Below the pieces are notes generated by a model. The model ran no database searches. It worked only from the letters and a program-made list of their open reading frames with translations, and was not told the DNA's origin. This document shows positions 41,221 through 50,074 of a stretch of DNA of 64,000 nucleotides, one piece after another. This DNA comes from Mycobacterium sp. 1164966.3. Lineage in GTDB: Bacteria; Actinomycetota; Actinomycetes; Mycobacteriales; Mycobacteriaceae. The stretch is from positions 310,001 through 374,000 of the forward strand of contig NZ_LZSG01000062.1 of the NCBI RefSeq assembly GCF_001665395.1, given 5' to 3'. Within the stretch, counting starts at the first letter, position 1; each line of letters begins with the position of its first letter. The position numbers and the translations under genes are program-made.

Positions 41221-41949
41221 TCAATCGGTGACGCTGAGCACCGCCTCGGCGAACTCCGGGCGGCACACCACCAGATCGGGCAGTAGTGGATCGGGCCGGT
41301 TGTACTGCAGGGCAGAACCGTCGAGGCGCGAGGTATGCAAGCCGGCCGCGCGCGCAACTGCGACCGGCGCCGCGGAATCCCATTCGTATTGGCCGCCGGC
41401 GTGGACGTACACATCGGCCAGCCCCTGGATGACCGCAGCGACCTTGGCCCCCGCCGACCCCATCTCCACCAAGCTGCCGCCGAGACGCTCGCGTACCTGC
41501 AGCGCGATGGCCGGCGGACGGGTGCGCGATACCACGATGCGGGGCGAGCCCGGACATGCGGGCGGCGGGTCGACGTCGGGTGTGGCCAGCGTGATCCCCT
41601 GCGCCGGCAAGCCTATTGCGCCGGCGACGAGTTCACCGGATTCCCATAGCGCGACGTGTACGGCCCAATCCTGGCGGCCGAGCTCGGAGAATTCGCGAGT
41701 CCCGTCCAGCGGGTCGACGATCCAGACACGATCGGAGCGTAGTCGCACCGGATCGTCGGCGCCCTCTTCGGACAGCACCGCATCACCGGGCCTCGACTGG
41801 GCCAGGGCCTGCATCAAGAAGTCATGTGATCGCTTGTCCCCCGCGGCTTTTCGCTCGGGTTGTGTCGCATCGGCCAGCTCGTCGCGCACACCGAGGAGCA
41901 GCGCACCGGCCTGGCTCGCCAACTGGTGGGCCAGCTCGTGGTCACTCAC
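41221..41949 (-). CDS. cysQ: 3'-phosphoadenosine-5'-phosphate phosphatase (CysQ-like)
   Basis: A 242-residue inositol-monophosphatase-fold enzyme that dephosphorylates PAP/PAPS in sulphate assimilation. Metal-site motifs are GDAVLSEEGADD (Glu), VWIVDPLDGTREFSELGRQD, and HAGGQYEWDSAAPVAVARAA. Its ATG overlaps the cysNC stop, so it belongs to the sulphate-activation operon. As I recall, the M. tuberculosis CysQ (Rv2131c) is encoded elsewhere, so this may be a second copy or a moved gene. Confidence 0.87.
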   Translation of the reverse strand: MSDHELAHQLASQAGALLLGVRDELADATQPERKAAGDKRSHDFLMQALAQSRPGDAVLSEEGADDPVRLRSDRVWIVDPLDGTREFSELGRQDWAVHVALWESGELVAGAIGLPAQGITLATPDVDPPPACPGSPRIVVSRTRPPAIALQVRERLGGSLVEMGSAGAKVAAVIQGLADVYVHAGGQYEWDSAAPVAVARAAGLHTSRLDGSALQYNRPDPLLPDLVVCRPEFAEAVLSVTD

Positions 41950-43799
41950 GACCGCGATTCAATCAGATCGATGACTTGCTGCGCCAACTCGTCGAGGGTG
42001 CGGTCCGGGGTAAGCCTCAGATCAGGCTTCTTCGGCCGCTGATACGGGCTGTCTATCCCGGTAAAGTGCGTGATCTCACCCGCGCGAGCTTTTGCGTACA
42101 GCCCCTTGGGATCCCGTCGCTCGCAATCTTCCAGCGGGGTGTCACAGAACACCTCGAGGAATTCGAATCCGGCGTCGGCGTGTACCTTTCGGGCCATTGC
42201 GCGGTGCTCGGCGAGTGGGCTGATCGCCGGAACCAGCACGACTTGGCCGGAGTCGGCGAGCAGCGTCGCCACATGCGCCAGCCGCCGTAGGTTCTCCGCT
42301 CGGTCGGCCATGCTGAAGCCCAGGTCGGCATTCAGGCCGTGGCGCAGGTTGTCACCGTCGAGAACATAAGCTGGAACGCCCTTTTCGAGCAGCTTCTGTT
42401 CGACCAGCATGGCCACCGACGACTTGCCGGAGCCCGACAGGCCGGTGAACCACACTGTCCGGCCGTGACCCGCCCGATCTTCGGCGGTAGCCAGCGACTG
42501 GTGCCGCACTGTGTTCGGGCTTGCCGTTTGCGCCGACACGTCGCGCAACACCATGCCCGCCGCCACCGTCCCATTGGTGTCGGGATCGATCAGGATGAAT
42601 GATCCGGTGCTCGCGTTGCGGGTGTATTCGTCGAGCAGCAGCGGCACTTGTGTGCGCAACGAGATCCGGCCGAGTTCGTTGAGCTGCAACGCCTTTGCGG
42701 ACTTGTCGCGGTGCAGCGTGTTGACATCGAGCCGATAGTCCAGCTCGGTGACCCGAGCGCGGGTGGTCCGGGTGGTGTGTTTGATGATGTAGTCGCGGCC
42801 GGGCTCGAGCACCGCGGAATCGGACATCCAGCACACAGTCGCGTCGAACTGCTGCGCAATCCTCGGTTGATTGTTGGTGCGCGCGATCATGTCACCGCGC
42901 GAGATGTCGATGTCGTCTGCGAGGGTCAACGAAACGGCCATCGGCGGAAACGCTTCGCCGACAGGCCCAGTCGGGCCGTCGATAGCGGTGATCCGGGTGG
43001 TCTTGCCGATCGGCAGCACGATCACCTCGTCGCCCGGCCGCATCACCCCACTGGCCACGGTGCCCGCGTAGCTGCGGTGGTCTTGATGCTCCAGGGTGTG
43101 CGGCCGGATTACGTACTGAACCGGAAACCGCACGTCGACCAGGTTTCGGTCACCGGCGATGTAAACCTCTTCGAGATGTGAAAGCAGCGAGGGGCCCTCG
43201 TACCACGGCGTCTGGTCGGACTTGGTCACCACGTTGTCGCCGTGCAGCGCCGAGATCGGGACGGTGGCGACGTCCTGCACATCCAGACGTGCGGCAAAGG
43301 CGTGGAACTCGTCGCGGATGGCCTCGAATTTCTCTTTGTCCCAACCGATCAGGTCCATCTTGTTGACCGCAAGCACCACATGCTGGATGCCCAGCAGCGA
43401 GGCCAGGAAAGCGTGCCGGCGGGACTGCTCCAGCAGGCCATGCCGGGCGTCGACCAGCACGATCACCAGTTGAGCGGTGGATGCACCGGTCACCATGTTG
43501 CGGGTGTACTGGATGTGACCCGGAGTGTCGGCGATGATGAATTTCCGCTTGGGAGTGGCGAAATAGCGGTAGGCGACGTCGATGGTGATGCCTTGTTCAC
43601 GTTCGGCCCGCAGCCCGTCGGTTACCAGGGCCAGGTCGGTGTATCCGTGACCGCGCTCTTTCGACGTCCGCTCCACCGATGCCCACTGGTCTTCCATCAC
43701 GGCCTTGGAGTCGTAGAGCAACCGCCCGATCAGCGTGGATTTGCCGTCGTCGACGGAGCCGGCGGTGGCCAGCCTCAGCAGGGTGGCGGGTGCGGCCAT
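41946..43799 (-). CDS. cysNC: Bifunctional ATP sulfurylase GTPase subunit / APS kinase
   Basis: A 617-residue fusion. The N-terminal CysN half is an EF-Tu-like GTPase: G1 ATAGSVDDGKSTLIGRLLYD, G3 FIIADTPGHIQYTRNM and G4 VLAVNKMDLIGWDKE. Two beta-barrel domains follow. The C-terminal part from about residue 445 is CysC, APS kinase: P-loop VWFTGLSGSGKSSVAMLVEQ, then VLDGDNLRHGLNADLGFSM. Together with CysD it converts sulphate and ATP to APS, then to PAPS. It overlaps the cysD stop by 1 bp. Confidence 0.96.
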   Translation of the reverse strand: MAAPATLLRLATAGSVDDGKSTLIGRLLYDSKAVMEDQWASVERTSKERGHGYTDLALVTDGLRAEREQGITIDVAYRYFATPKRKFIIADTPGHIQYTRNMVTGASTAQLVIVLVDARHGLLEQSRRHAFLASLLGIQHVVLAVNKMDLIGWDKEKFEAIRDEFHAFAARLDVQDVATVPISALHGDNVVTKSDQTPWYEGPSLLSHLEEVYIAGDRNLVDVRFPVQYVIRPHTLEHQDHRSYAGTVASGVMRPGDEVIVLPIGKTTRITAIDGPTGPVGEAFPPMAVSLTLADDIDISRGDMIARTNNQPRIAQQFDATVCWMSDSAVLEPGRDYIIKHTTRTTRARVTELDYRLDVNTLHRDKSAKALQLNELGRISLRTQVPLLLDEYTRNASTGSFILIDPDTNGTVAAGMVLRDVSAQTASPNTVRHQSLATAEDRAGHGRTVWFTGLSGSGKSSVAMLVEQKLLEKGVPAYVLDGDNLRHGLNADLGFSMADRAENLRRLAHVATLLADSGQVVLVPAISPLAEHRAMARKVHADAGFEFLEVFCDTPLEDCERRDPKGLYAKARAGEITHFTGIDSPYQRPKKPDLRLTPDRTLDELAQQVIDLIESRS

Positions 43800-44770
43800 C
43801 AGAAGTACCCCTGCCGTTTGCGGTCTTCCATCCCGGCTTCTGAGATCCGGTCGTCAGCCCTGGTCGCCCCGCGCTCGGTCAGCCGGGCCACCGCGGTCTC
43901 GGCGATGACCTCCGACACCGTGGCGGCCATCGATTCCACGCAGCCCGTACAGGTGACATCGCCGACGGTGCGGAATCGCACGGTGGCCTCGAACACCCGC
44001 TCGTCCGCGCGCGGCTGCATGTGCCGGTGGACCGCCAGCAACATGCCGTCGCGTTGAAAGACCTTGCGGCGGTGCGCGAAATAGATCGAGGGCAGTTTGA
44101 CCTTCTCAGCGCCTATGTATGACCAGATGTCGAACTCGGTCCAGTTGGACAGTGGGAACACCCGGATGTGTTCGCCCTTGTGGTGCCTTCCGTTGTAGAG
44201 ATTCCATAGCTCCGGCCGTTGCGATTTCGGATCCCACTGGCCGAACTCGTCGCGGAAACTGAACACCCGCTCCTTGGCGCGTGCCTTCTCCTCGTCGCGT
44301 CGCGCGCCGCCGAATGCCGCGTCGAACTTGTTTTCCCGGATGGCGCGCAACAGCGTCACCGTCTGGATCGGATTGCGCGACGGGATGGTTTCGACGACCC
44401 GGCCGGCGTCGATGTCGTCCTGCACGGACGCGACCACCAAGCGCACCCCATGTTCTGCCACCAGCTCGTCACGGGTGGCGATGACCTCGTCGAAGTTGTG
44501 GCCCGTATCGACATGCATCACCGGAAACGGCAGCCGGCCGGGACGAAAAGCCTTGAGCGCCAAGTGCAGCATGACAATGGAGTCCTTGCCGCCGGAGAAC
44601 AGCAGCACCGGCCGCTCGAATTCGGCCGCGACCTCCCGGATGATGTGGATGGCCTCTGCCTCAAGCGAGCGGAGGTGCGTCAGTTCATATTGTCCGGCCG
44701 ACGGGCCGGCTTTCGCGTCGACAGTCATCGGGTTGTCCGCATTCTGGGTAATCCTGGCCGAACTGGCCAT
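43799..44770 (-). CDS. cysD: Sulfate adenylyltransferase subunit 2
   Basis: The ATP sulfurylase catalytic subunit, a PAPS-reductase-fold protein. The PP-loop is PVLLFSGGKDSIVMLHLALK. Other family motifs are HVDTGHNFDEVIATRDELV, AAFGGARRDEEKARAKERVF, FPLSNWTEFDIWSYI and the C-terminal RKRQGYF. ATG at 44770 (MASSARITQ) gives 323 residues. An internal ATG at 44728 (MTVDAKAGPSAGQ) would give 309 residues, the usual length I recall. A TTGACA-type promoter sits just before 44770, which leaves a very short leader for the longer form. Confidence 0.94.
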   Translation of the reverse strand: MASSARITQNADNPMTVDAKAGPSAGQYELTHLRSLEAEAIHIIREVAAEFERPVLLFSGGKDSIVMLHLALKAFRPGRLPFPVMHVDTGHNFDEVIATRDELVAEHGVRLVVASVQDDIDAGRVVETIPSRNPIQTVTLLRAIRENKFDAAFGGARRDEEKARAKERVFSFRDEFGQWDPKSQRPELWNLYNGRHHKGEHIRVFPLSNWTEFDIWSYIGAEKVKLPSIYFAHRRKVFQRDGMLLAVHRHMQPRADERVFEATVRFRTVGDVTCTGCVESMAATVSEVIAETAVARLTERGATRADDRISEAGMEDRKRQGYF

Positions 44771-44789
44771 ATTAATGATTATTGCCGTA

Positions 44790-44819
44790 TATGCAAGCAG
44801 CCACTGCCTCCGCTGTCAA
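44790..44819 (-). promoter_or_regulatory. Probable promoter of cysD-cysNC-cysQ
   Basis: On the minus strand a perfect TTGACA (44814-44819) is followed after 18 bp by TGCATA (44790-44795). Transcription would start near 44783, leaving about 13 bases before the ATG at 44770. The AT-rich AATAATCATTAAT just downstream is a candidate binding site for the Rrf2 regulator, but only by position. No poly-Cys leader peptide is visible. Confidence 0.5.
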
Positions 44820-44857
44820 GGCGAGGCAATACGCGTGATCCCCGGCAATTGTGGTTT

Positions 44858-44893
44858 TTGCGGATATGCTGCTGTTAGCAGCATAATGCTGCT
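44858..44893 (+). promoter_or_regulatory. vapBC promoter with operator palindrome
   Basis: A perfect inverted repeat TATGCTGCT-GTT-AGCAGCATA occupies 44865-44885, with a third half-site ATGCTGCT at 44886-44893. It lies between a TTGCGG -35-like box (44858) and a CATAAT -10 (44882-44887), 18 bp apart. The ATG of vapB begins six bases after the -10, so the transcript is predicted to be leaderless. Antitoxin binding here would block RNA polymerase. Confidence 0.65.
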
Positions 44894-45127
44894 ATGGCGG
44901 CGATAACCATCCGCGACGTGCCCGAAGAAACCCGCGATGAGCTTGCCTCGCGGGCCGCGCTCAGTGGTCGCTCACTGCAGGAATACCTACGTGCTCAGCT
45001 GATCGAGCTGGCCAGACGGCCGGATGCCGAGGTGCTGCTGGCGAAGGTTCGCGACCGCAAGCACCGCATCGGCAGCCAGCTGTCGGCCGAGTCGATCCTC
45101 GGCCACCGCGATGCAGACCGCCGATGA
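44894..45127 (+). CDS. vapB: VapB-type antitoxin (ribbon-helix-helix)
   Basis: A 77-residue antitoxin. MAAITIRDVPEETRDELASR is a FitA-like ribbon-helix-helix start. GRSLQEYLRAQLIELARRP completes the DNA-binding fold, and the C-terminal half (KVRDRKHRIGSQLSAESILG) should wrap the toxin. No ribosome-binding site precedes the ATG, consistent with a leaderless transcript. The stop overlaps vapC as ATGA, typical of coupled toxin-antitoxin translation. Confidence 0.87.
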   Translation: MAAITIRDVPEETRDELASRAALSGRSLQEYLRAQLIELARRPDAEVLLAKVRDRKHRIGSQLSAESILGHRDADRR

Positions 45128-45516
45128 CCCTTGTTGTCGACTCGAGCCTCGTGGTAGCTGCCCTTGTCGACACCGGTCCGGTCGGAAGATGGGCCGACCG
45201 GCTGCTCGCCTCGGATGACCTCGCCGCACCCCACCTGATGCCGGTAGAAGCGGCCAACATATTGCGGCGAGCGGCGATGGCCGGCGAGATCTCTGCCGAC
45301 AGCGCGGCGTTAGCTCACGCGGACCTGCTGGCTCTACGGGTCGGGTTGTTCGCTTACGAGCCGTTTGCCGAACGTGTGTGGGAGCTACGGAAGAATCTAG
45401 CCGCATACGACGCCTGGTACGTCGCGCTGGCTGAGTTGTTGAGCGCGCCGCTAGCGACGTTAGACCCCCGACTGGCGAACTCTTCCGGTCCACGTTGCGC
45501 GTTCGCCATCCCGTAG
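45124..45516 (+). CDS. vapC: VapC-type PIN-domain ribonuclease toxin
   Basis: A 130-residue PIN nuclease. Acidic metal-site residues are visible: the first Asp in LVVDSSLVVAALVD, a Glu in HLMPVEAANILRRAA, an Asp in YDAWYVALAELL and a last Asp in PLATLDPRLANSSG. It cleaves RNA when free of VapB. It follows vapB with a 4-bp overlap and is convergent with the carbonic anhydrase gene, so the module seems inserted between cysD and canA. Confidence 0.88.
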   Translation: MTLVVDSSLVVAALVDTGPVGRWADRLLASDDLAAPHLMPVEAANILRRAAMAGEISADSAALAHADLLALRVGLFAYEPFAERVWELRKNLAAYDAWYVALAELLSAPLATLDPRLANSSGPRCAFAIP

Positions 45517-45538
45517 CCGGCGCATGTTCGGCCGCTAC
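45513..45538. terminator. Possible bidirectional terminator between vapC and canA
   Basis: GTAGCCGGC and GGCCGCTAC can pair with one bulged base around a GCATGTTC loop. Both convergent stop codons lie in or beside the stem. No U-run is present, so confidence is modest. Confidence 0.35.
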
Positions 45539-46026
45539 AGCGTGACCTCGTTGAGCTTGCCGGTGGCGACGTCGAAGACAAAGCCACGCAGCGACACGTG
45601 CTTGTTGACAAACGGACTGTTCTCGATGCGCCGCAACGACTGCCGGACATCTTCCTCAGCATCAGGAAACGCCTCGGCGGCCCAGGGCGGCTTCACCCCG
45701 GTCTCTTCCTGAATGTTGCGCTTGAAGTCGTCGTCGGTGAAGGTGAGCATGCCGCAGTCGGTGTGGTGAATCAGGATGATCTCCTGGGTTCCCAGCAGCC
45801 GCTGGCTGATGGCCAGCGAGCGGATGGCGTCGTCGGTGACAACCCCGCCGGCGTTCCGGATCACGTGAGCTTCACCCTCGTTGAGTCCGAGCAGGCGGTA
45901 CACGTCCAGTCGGGCGTCCATGCACGCGAGGACCGCGACGTGTTTGCTGGGCGGCATCGGTAGCGGACCTTTGAAATTGCTCGCGTATTTGGCGTTGTTG
46001 GCCAAATATTCCTCGGTAACCGTCAC
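45535..46026 (-). CDS. canA: Beta-carbonic anhydrase
   Basis: A 163-residue zinc enzyme that interconverts CO2 and bicarbonate, equivalent to Rv1284. Zinc ligands are Cys35 and the Asp37/Arg39 dyad in VLACMDARLDV, then His88 and Cys91 in ILIHHTDCGMLTF. HVIRNAGGVVTDDAIRSLAI is the usual family motif. GTG at 46026 follows GAGGAG by six bases. It is divergent from the opp operon over 259 bp that contain no recognisable gene. Confidence 0.96.
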   Translation of the reverse strand: MTVTEEYLANNAKYASNFKGPLPMPPSKHVAVLACMDARLDVYRLLGLNEGEAHVIRNAGGVVTDDAIRSLAISQRLLGTQEIILIHHTDCGMLTFTDDDFKRNIQEETGVKPPWAAEAFPDAEEDVRQSLRRIENSPFVNKHVSLRGFVFDVATGKLNEVTL

Positions 46027-46285
46027 GCCAGTCTCCTCGGGATCACGGGATGGAATTTGCTACGCAGATCGATGCCGCGGTGGATTTTAACAACCGACTG
46101 CCGGGATTTCACGGGTCTGGATCAACCGGAATGGAATGACGTGGCGCCAGTCGTGGCGATCGTGAGCGCGCGCTGGGGGGCGGGTCGCCACCATCAGGAT
46201 TTGGACTGGACGGCGACGTTGTCCGCGCCAAGCGGCCGGACATCTCTTAACCTGTCCCAATGCGACGCGTGCGGGGCGATCAAGC

Positions 46286-47263
46286 ATGATTCGCTTCCTC
46301 CTGCGCCGGCTGCTCAATTACATCGTGCTGCTGATCCTCGCGTCCTTCTTGGCCTTCTGCCTGGCGTCGGTGATGTTTCACCCGCTCGAGACTTATATCC
46401 AGCGGCACCCGACGCCTTCGCTGGAGGCGATCCATGCGAAGAAGGTTGAACTGGGTTTGGATAAACCGATACCCATCCGGTACGGGAAATGGGCGTCCGG
46501 TGCGGTCCGTGGAGACTTCGGCAAAACGGTGACCAGTCACCCCGTCTCCGACGAGCTGTGGCATCGGATCGGGGTCAGTCTGCGGCTCGTGGTGACCGGT
46601 TCGGCGCTTGGCACGATAATCGGCGTCATCGTAGGGGCTTGGGGAGCCATCCGTCAGTACCGGTTCAGCGACCGCGTCATCACCGTGCTGTCGTTGATCA
46701 TCTTGAGCGTTCCCTCGTTTGTGCTGGCGGGACTGCTCATCCTGGCCGGGCTGCGCGTCAACATGCTCACCGGGCTGCGAATCTTCCAATACACGGGCGA
46801 GACTTCACCGATTCCGCCCGCCGGGATGTGGAACCACTTCGTCGACCGCGTGCAACACCTCGTTTTACCGACGCTGACCTTGGCCTTGCTCGCAATCGCA
46901 AGCTTCAGCCGCTACCAGCGCAACGCCATGCTGGACGTACTGAGCGAGGATTTCATCCGGACCGCGCGTGCCAAGGGCCTGACCCGCCGGCGTGCGCTGT
47001 TGAAACACGGACTGCGCACCGCGCTGATTCCACTGGCCACCTTGTTCGCCTACGGGGTCAGCGGCTTGGTTGTCGGCGCAGTGTTCGTGGAGAAGATCTT
47101 CGGCTGGCACGGCATGGGCGAGTGGGTGGTACAAGGCATTTCCACGCAGGACACCAATGTCGTTGCCGCCATTACGTTGTTCTCCGGCGCGGCAGTTCTG
47201 CTCGCCGGACTGTTGTCCGACGTCTTCTATGCGTTGTTGGACCCGAGAGTGCGGGTCTCGTGA
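46286..47263 (+). CDS. oppB: Oligopeptide ABC transporter permease
   Basis: A 325-residue membrane protein with six helices: MIRFLLRRLLNYIVLLILAS at the start and the permease loop DFIRTARAKGLTRRRALLKH (EAA motif) that contacts the ATPase. The protein pairs with OppC to form the channel. It is the first gene of oppBCDA, in the Rv1283c to Rv1280c order. The motif NHFVDRVQHLVLPTLTLALL precedes the final helices, as in DppB/OppB proteins. Confidence 0.95.
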   Translation: MIRFLLRRLLNYIVLLILASFLAFCLASVMFHPLETYIQRHPTPSLEAIHAKKVELGLDKPIPIRYGKWASGAVRGDFGKTVTSHPVSDELWHRIGVSLRLVVTGSALGTIIGVIVGAWGAIRQYRFSDRVITVLSLIILSVPSFVLAGLLILAGLRVNMLTGLRIFQYTGETSPIPPAGMWNHFVDRVQHLVLPTLTLALLAIASFSRYQRNAMLDVLSEDFIRTARAKGLTRRRALLKHGLRTALIPLATLFAYGVSGLVVGAVFVEKIFGWHGMGEWVVQGISTQDTNVVAAITLFSGAAVLLAGLLSDVFYALLDPRVRVS

Positions 47264-47312
47264 TGCACACCGGCGACGCCGCAGAACGACATGATGCCGA
47301 GGAGCAGCGCTC

Positions 47313-48233
47313 ATGACTCGCGGGGCTACCGCGGAAGTCAAGTCTGGTGTACACCCGGCGGGCACCTTCACCTCACGGCGAAACCTGATAGCGCGCAGAT
47401 TCTTTCGCAACAGGCCCGCGGTCGTCGCGGTTATTCTGCTGCTGGTGGGATTTGCCGGTTGCTACGCGCTGCCGCCCCTACTTCCCTACGACTACAACCA
47501 TCTCGACCTCGACGCGCTGCTGCAGCCACCGTCACTCAAGCACTGGTTCGGCACGAATGCCCTCGGTCAGGATCTGCTGGCCCGGATTCTGCGCGGCATG
47601 CAGAAGTCGATGCTGATCGGTTTCTGCGTGGCTCTGATCTCGACGACCATCGCCGCCACCGTCGGCTCAGTTGCAGGTTATTTCGGCGGCTGGCGCGATG
47701 GGGCCTTGATGTGGCTGGTTGACCTGCTGCTGGTGGTGCCAAGCTTTCTGCTGATCGCCATCGTCGCTCAGCGCACGAAAGGGTCGAGCAACATCTTCTG
47801 GCTGATAGTGCTCCTCGCGATCTTCGGCTGGATGGTCAGCTCGCGCATGGTGCGCGGTCTGACGATGAGCCTCAGGGAACGCGAATTCGTCCGTGCGGCA
47901 AGGTATATGGGCGTCTCCAGCCGACGGGTCATTGTGCATCACATCGTGCCCAACGTGGCGTCCATCCTCATCATCGACGCGACGCTGAATGTCGGACTCG
48001 CGATCCTCGCCGAAACCGGTTTGAGCTTCCTGGGATTCGGTGTTCAGCCCCCCGATGTGTCGTTGGGGACGTTGATCGCCGACGGCGAGCCTTCAGTCAC
48101 CACGTTCCCCTGGGTCTTCCTGTTTCCCGCTGGGGCGCTGGTTCTGATTGTCCTGTGCGCCAACCTCGCCGGCGACGGCCTGCGGGACGCGCTGGACCCG
48201 CGCAGTCCTCAGCGCCGCAAGAGGCGGCAATGA
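47313..48233 (+). CDS. oppC: Oligopeptide ABC transporter permease
   Basis: A 306-residue DppC-family permease: an N-terminal helix (VVAVILLLVGFAGCYALPPL), the LKHWFGTNALGQDLLARIL motif typical of DppC proteins, and an EAA loop REREFVRAARYMGVSSRRVI. GAGGAG lies about seven bases before the ATG. It ends with a 4-bp overlap into oppD (ATGA). Confidence 0.95.
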   Translation: MTRGATAEVKSGVHPAGTFTSRRNLIARRFFRNRPAVVAVILLLVGFAGCYALPPLLPYDYNHLDLDALLQPPSLKHWFGTNALGQDLLARILRGMQKSMLIGFCVALISTTIAATVGSVAGYFGGWRDGALMWLVDLLLVVPSFLLIAIVAQRTKGSSNIFWLIVLLAIFGWMVSSRMVRGLTMSLREREFVRAARYMGVSSRRVIVHHIVPNVASILIIDATLNVGLAILAETGLSFLGFGVQPPDVSLGTLIADGEPSVTTFPWVFLFPAGALVLIVLCANLAGDGLRDALDPRSPQRRKRRQ

Positions 48234-50074
48234 CGGCGCTGTTGGAGGTGACGGATCTGAACGTCACCTTCGACGCCGGGCACGCTGCGGTGGCCGCGGT
48301 GCGGGGCATGACGTACCACATCGATCCCGGCGAAGTCGTCGCCATCGTCGGAGAATCCGGTTCGGGCAAAAGCACTGCGGCGATGGCGGTAATCGGACTG
48401 TTACCCGAGTACGCGAAGGTGTCCGGATCGATCCGCTTGCGCGACGAGGAATTGCTCGGACTGTCCGACCAGGCGATGTCACGGATCCGCGGCAACGCGG
48501 TCGGCACCATATTCCAGGACCCGATGTCGGCGCTGACCCCGGTCTACACCATTGGCGACCAGATCGCCGAAGCGATCGAAGTTCACCACCGCGACATCAG
48601 CCGAGCGAACGCCCGCAAGCGTGCCGTCGAGCTACTCGAGCTGGTTGGCATCTCGCAGCCGACAAGCCGGGCCAGGGCTTTCCCGCACGAGCTATCCGGC
48701 GGCGAGCGCCAGCGGGTGGTGATCGCGATCGCGATCGCGAATGATCCCGACCTGTTGATCTGCGACGAACCGACCACCGCGCTGGACGTCACCGTTCAGG
48801 CCCAAATCCTCGATGTGCTCAGAACTGCGCGAGACGTGACCGGCGCCGGGGTGCTGATCATCACCCATGACCTGGGTGTGGTGTCCGAGTTCGCCGACCG
48901 GGCAATCGTCATGTACGCCGGGCGTGGCGTCGAGATCGCCGCGGTCGAAGATCTCTACCGCGATCGCCGGATGCCGTACACCGTCGGGTTGCTCGGTTCG
49001 GTGCCCAGACTTGACGCGCCACAGGGCACCCGGCTGATTCCCATTCCGGGTGCACCGCCGACGATGTCGTCACTGCCCCTCGATGAGTGCCCGTTCGCCC
49101 CCCGCTGTCCACTCGTGATCGATCGATGTCGTTCGGCGGAACCCGATCTCGTCGTGGTGGGGAACGGCCATCGAGCGGCGTGCATCCGCACCAACGACGT
49201 CGCAGGACGTAGCGCGGCCGAAATCTTCGGCGTTTCAACGCAACCGCCCGACATGGAAAGCACGGCCGAGGAGCCCCGGACGGTGCTGCAGATTACGGAT
49301 CTCGCCAAGACTTACCCGCTCACCAAGGGAGTGGTGTTGCGCAGGCGGGTGGGTGAGGTACGCGCGGTCGACGGCGTGAGTTTCACCCTGGAAGAAGGCC
49401 GCACCCTGGGCATCGTCGGCGAGTCCGGTTCGGGCAAATCGACAACGCTCACTCAGGTTCTGGAACTCAACGCACCGCAGGCGGGTTCCATCGAGATTCT
49501 CGGCACCGACGTCTCGTCGCTCGACAAGGCCGCCCGTCGCAAACTCCGGACCGAGTTGCAGGTGGTGTTCCAGGACCCTGTGGCCTCGCTGGACCCACGC
49601 CTGCCGGTGTTCGATGTTGTCGCTGAACCGTTGGTGGCCAACGGGTTCGACAGGCCGCGGTGCGAGGAGCGGGTCGCCGAGCTGCTTTCGGTCGTCGGAC
49701 TCGACCGTGGCGCCGCCAGCCGGTACCCCGCCGAGTTCTCCGGTGGGCAGAAGCAACGGATCGGCATTGCGCGGGCACTGGCTTTGCAGCCGAAGATCCT
49801 TGCCCTCGACGAGCCGGTTTCGGCGCTCGACGTGTCGATTCAAGCGGGCATCATCAACTTGCTCCTTGATCTGCAGGCACGCTTCGGATTGTCGTATTTA
49901 TTTGTGTCGCACGATCTTTCAGTGGTGAAACACTTGGCGCACCGGGTGGCGGTGATGTATCGGGGAACGATCGTGGAGCAGGGCGACGGCGATCAGGTGT
50001 TCAGCAACCCGCAACACGAGTACACGCAGCGACTGCTGGCTGCGGTTCCGCGGGCGCGACCCCAGGGAGATTGA
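48230..50074 (+). CDS. oppD: Oligopeptide ABC transporter ATPase (two fused nucleotide-binding domains)
   Basis: A 614-residue protein carrying two ABC domains, equal to an OppD-OppF fusion. The first has IVGESGSGKSTAAMAVIGLL, LSGGERQRVVIAIAIANDP and DLLICDEPTTALD. The second has IVGESGSGKSTTLTQVLELN, FSGGQKQRIGIARALALQPK and ILALDEPVSALD. A Cys-rich segment between them (CPFAPRCPLVIDRCRSAEP) fits the iron-sulphur region of OppD C-terminal domains. The start at 48230 (MTALLEVTDLNV) overlaps oppC; a longer frame from 48155 is inside oppC. Confidence 0.95.
   Translation: MTALLEVTDLNVTFDAGHAAVAAVRGMTYHIDPGEVVAIVGESGSGKSTAAMAVIGLLPEYAKVSGSIRLRDEELLGLSDQAMSRIRGNAVGTIFQDPMSALTPVYTIGDQIAEAIEVHHRDISRANARKRAVELLELVGISQPTSRARAFPHELSGGERQRVVIAIAIANDPDLLICDEPTTALDVTVQAQILDVLRTARDVTGAGVLIITHDLGVVSEFADRAIVMYAGRGVEIAAVEDLYRDRRMPYTVGLLGSVPRLDAPQGTRLIPIPGAPPTMSSLPLDECPFAPRCPLVIDRCRSAEPDLVVVGNGHRAACIRTNDVAGRSAAEIFGVSTQPPDMESTAEEPRTVLQITDLAKTYPLTKGVVLRRRVGEVRAVDGVSFTLEEGRTLGIVGESGSGKSTTLTQVLELNAPQAGSIEILGTDVSSLDKAARRKLRTELQVVFQDPVASLDPRLPVFDVVAEPLVANGFDRPRCEERVAELLSVVGLDRGAASRYPAEFSGGQKQRIGIARALALQPKILALDEPVSALDVSIQAGIINLLLDLQARFGLSYLFVSHDLSVVKHLAHRVAVMYRGTIVEQGDGDQVFSNPQHEYTQRLLAAVPRARPQGD

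Noticed and set aside
44771..44893. Cysteine-rich leader peptide upstream of cysD
   Set aside because: Cysteine-responsive poly-Cys leaders are known in mycobacteria, but no run of Cys codons is present and the leader predicted from the promoter is too short.
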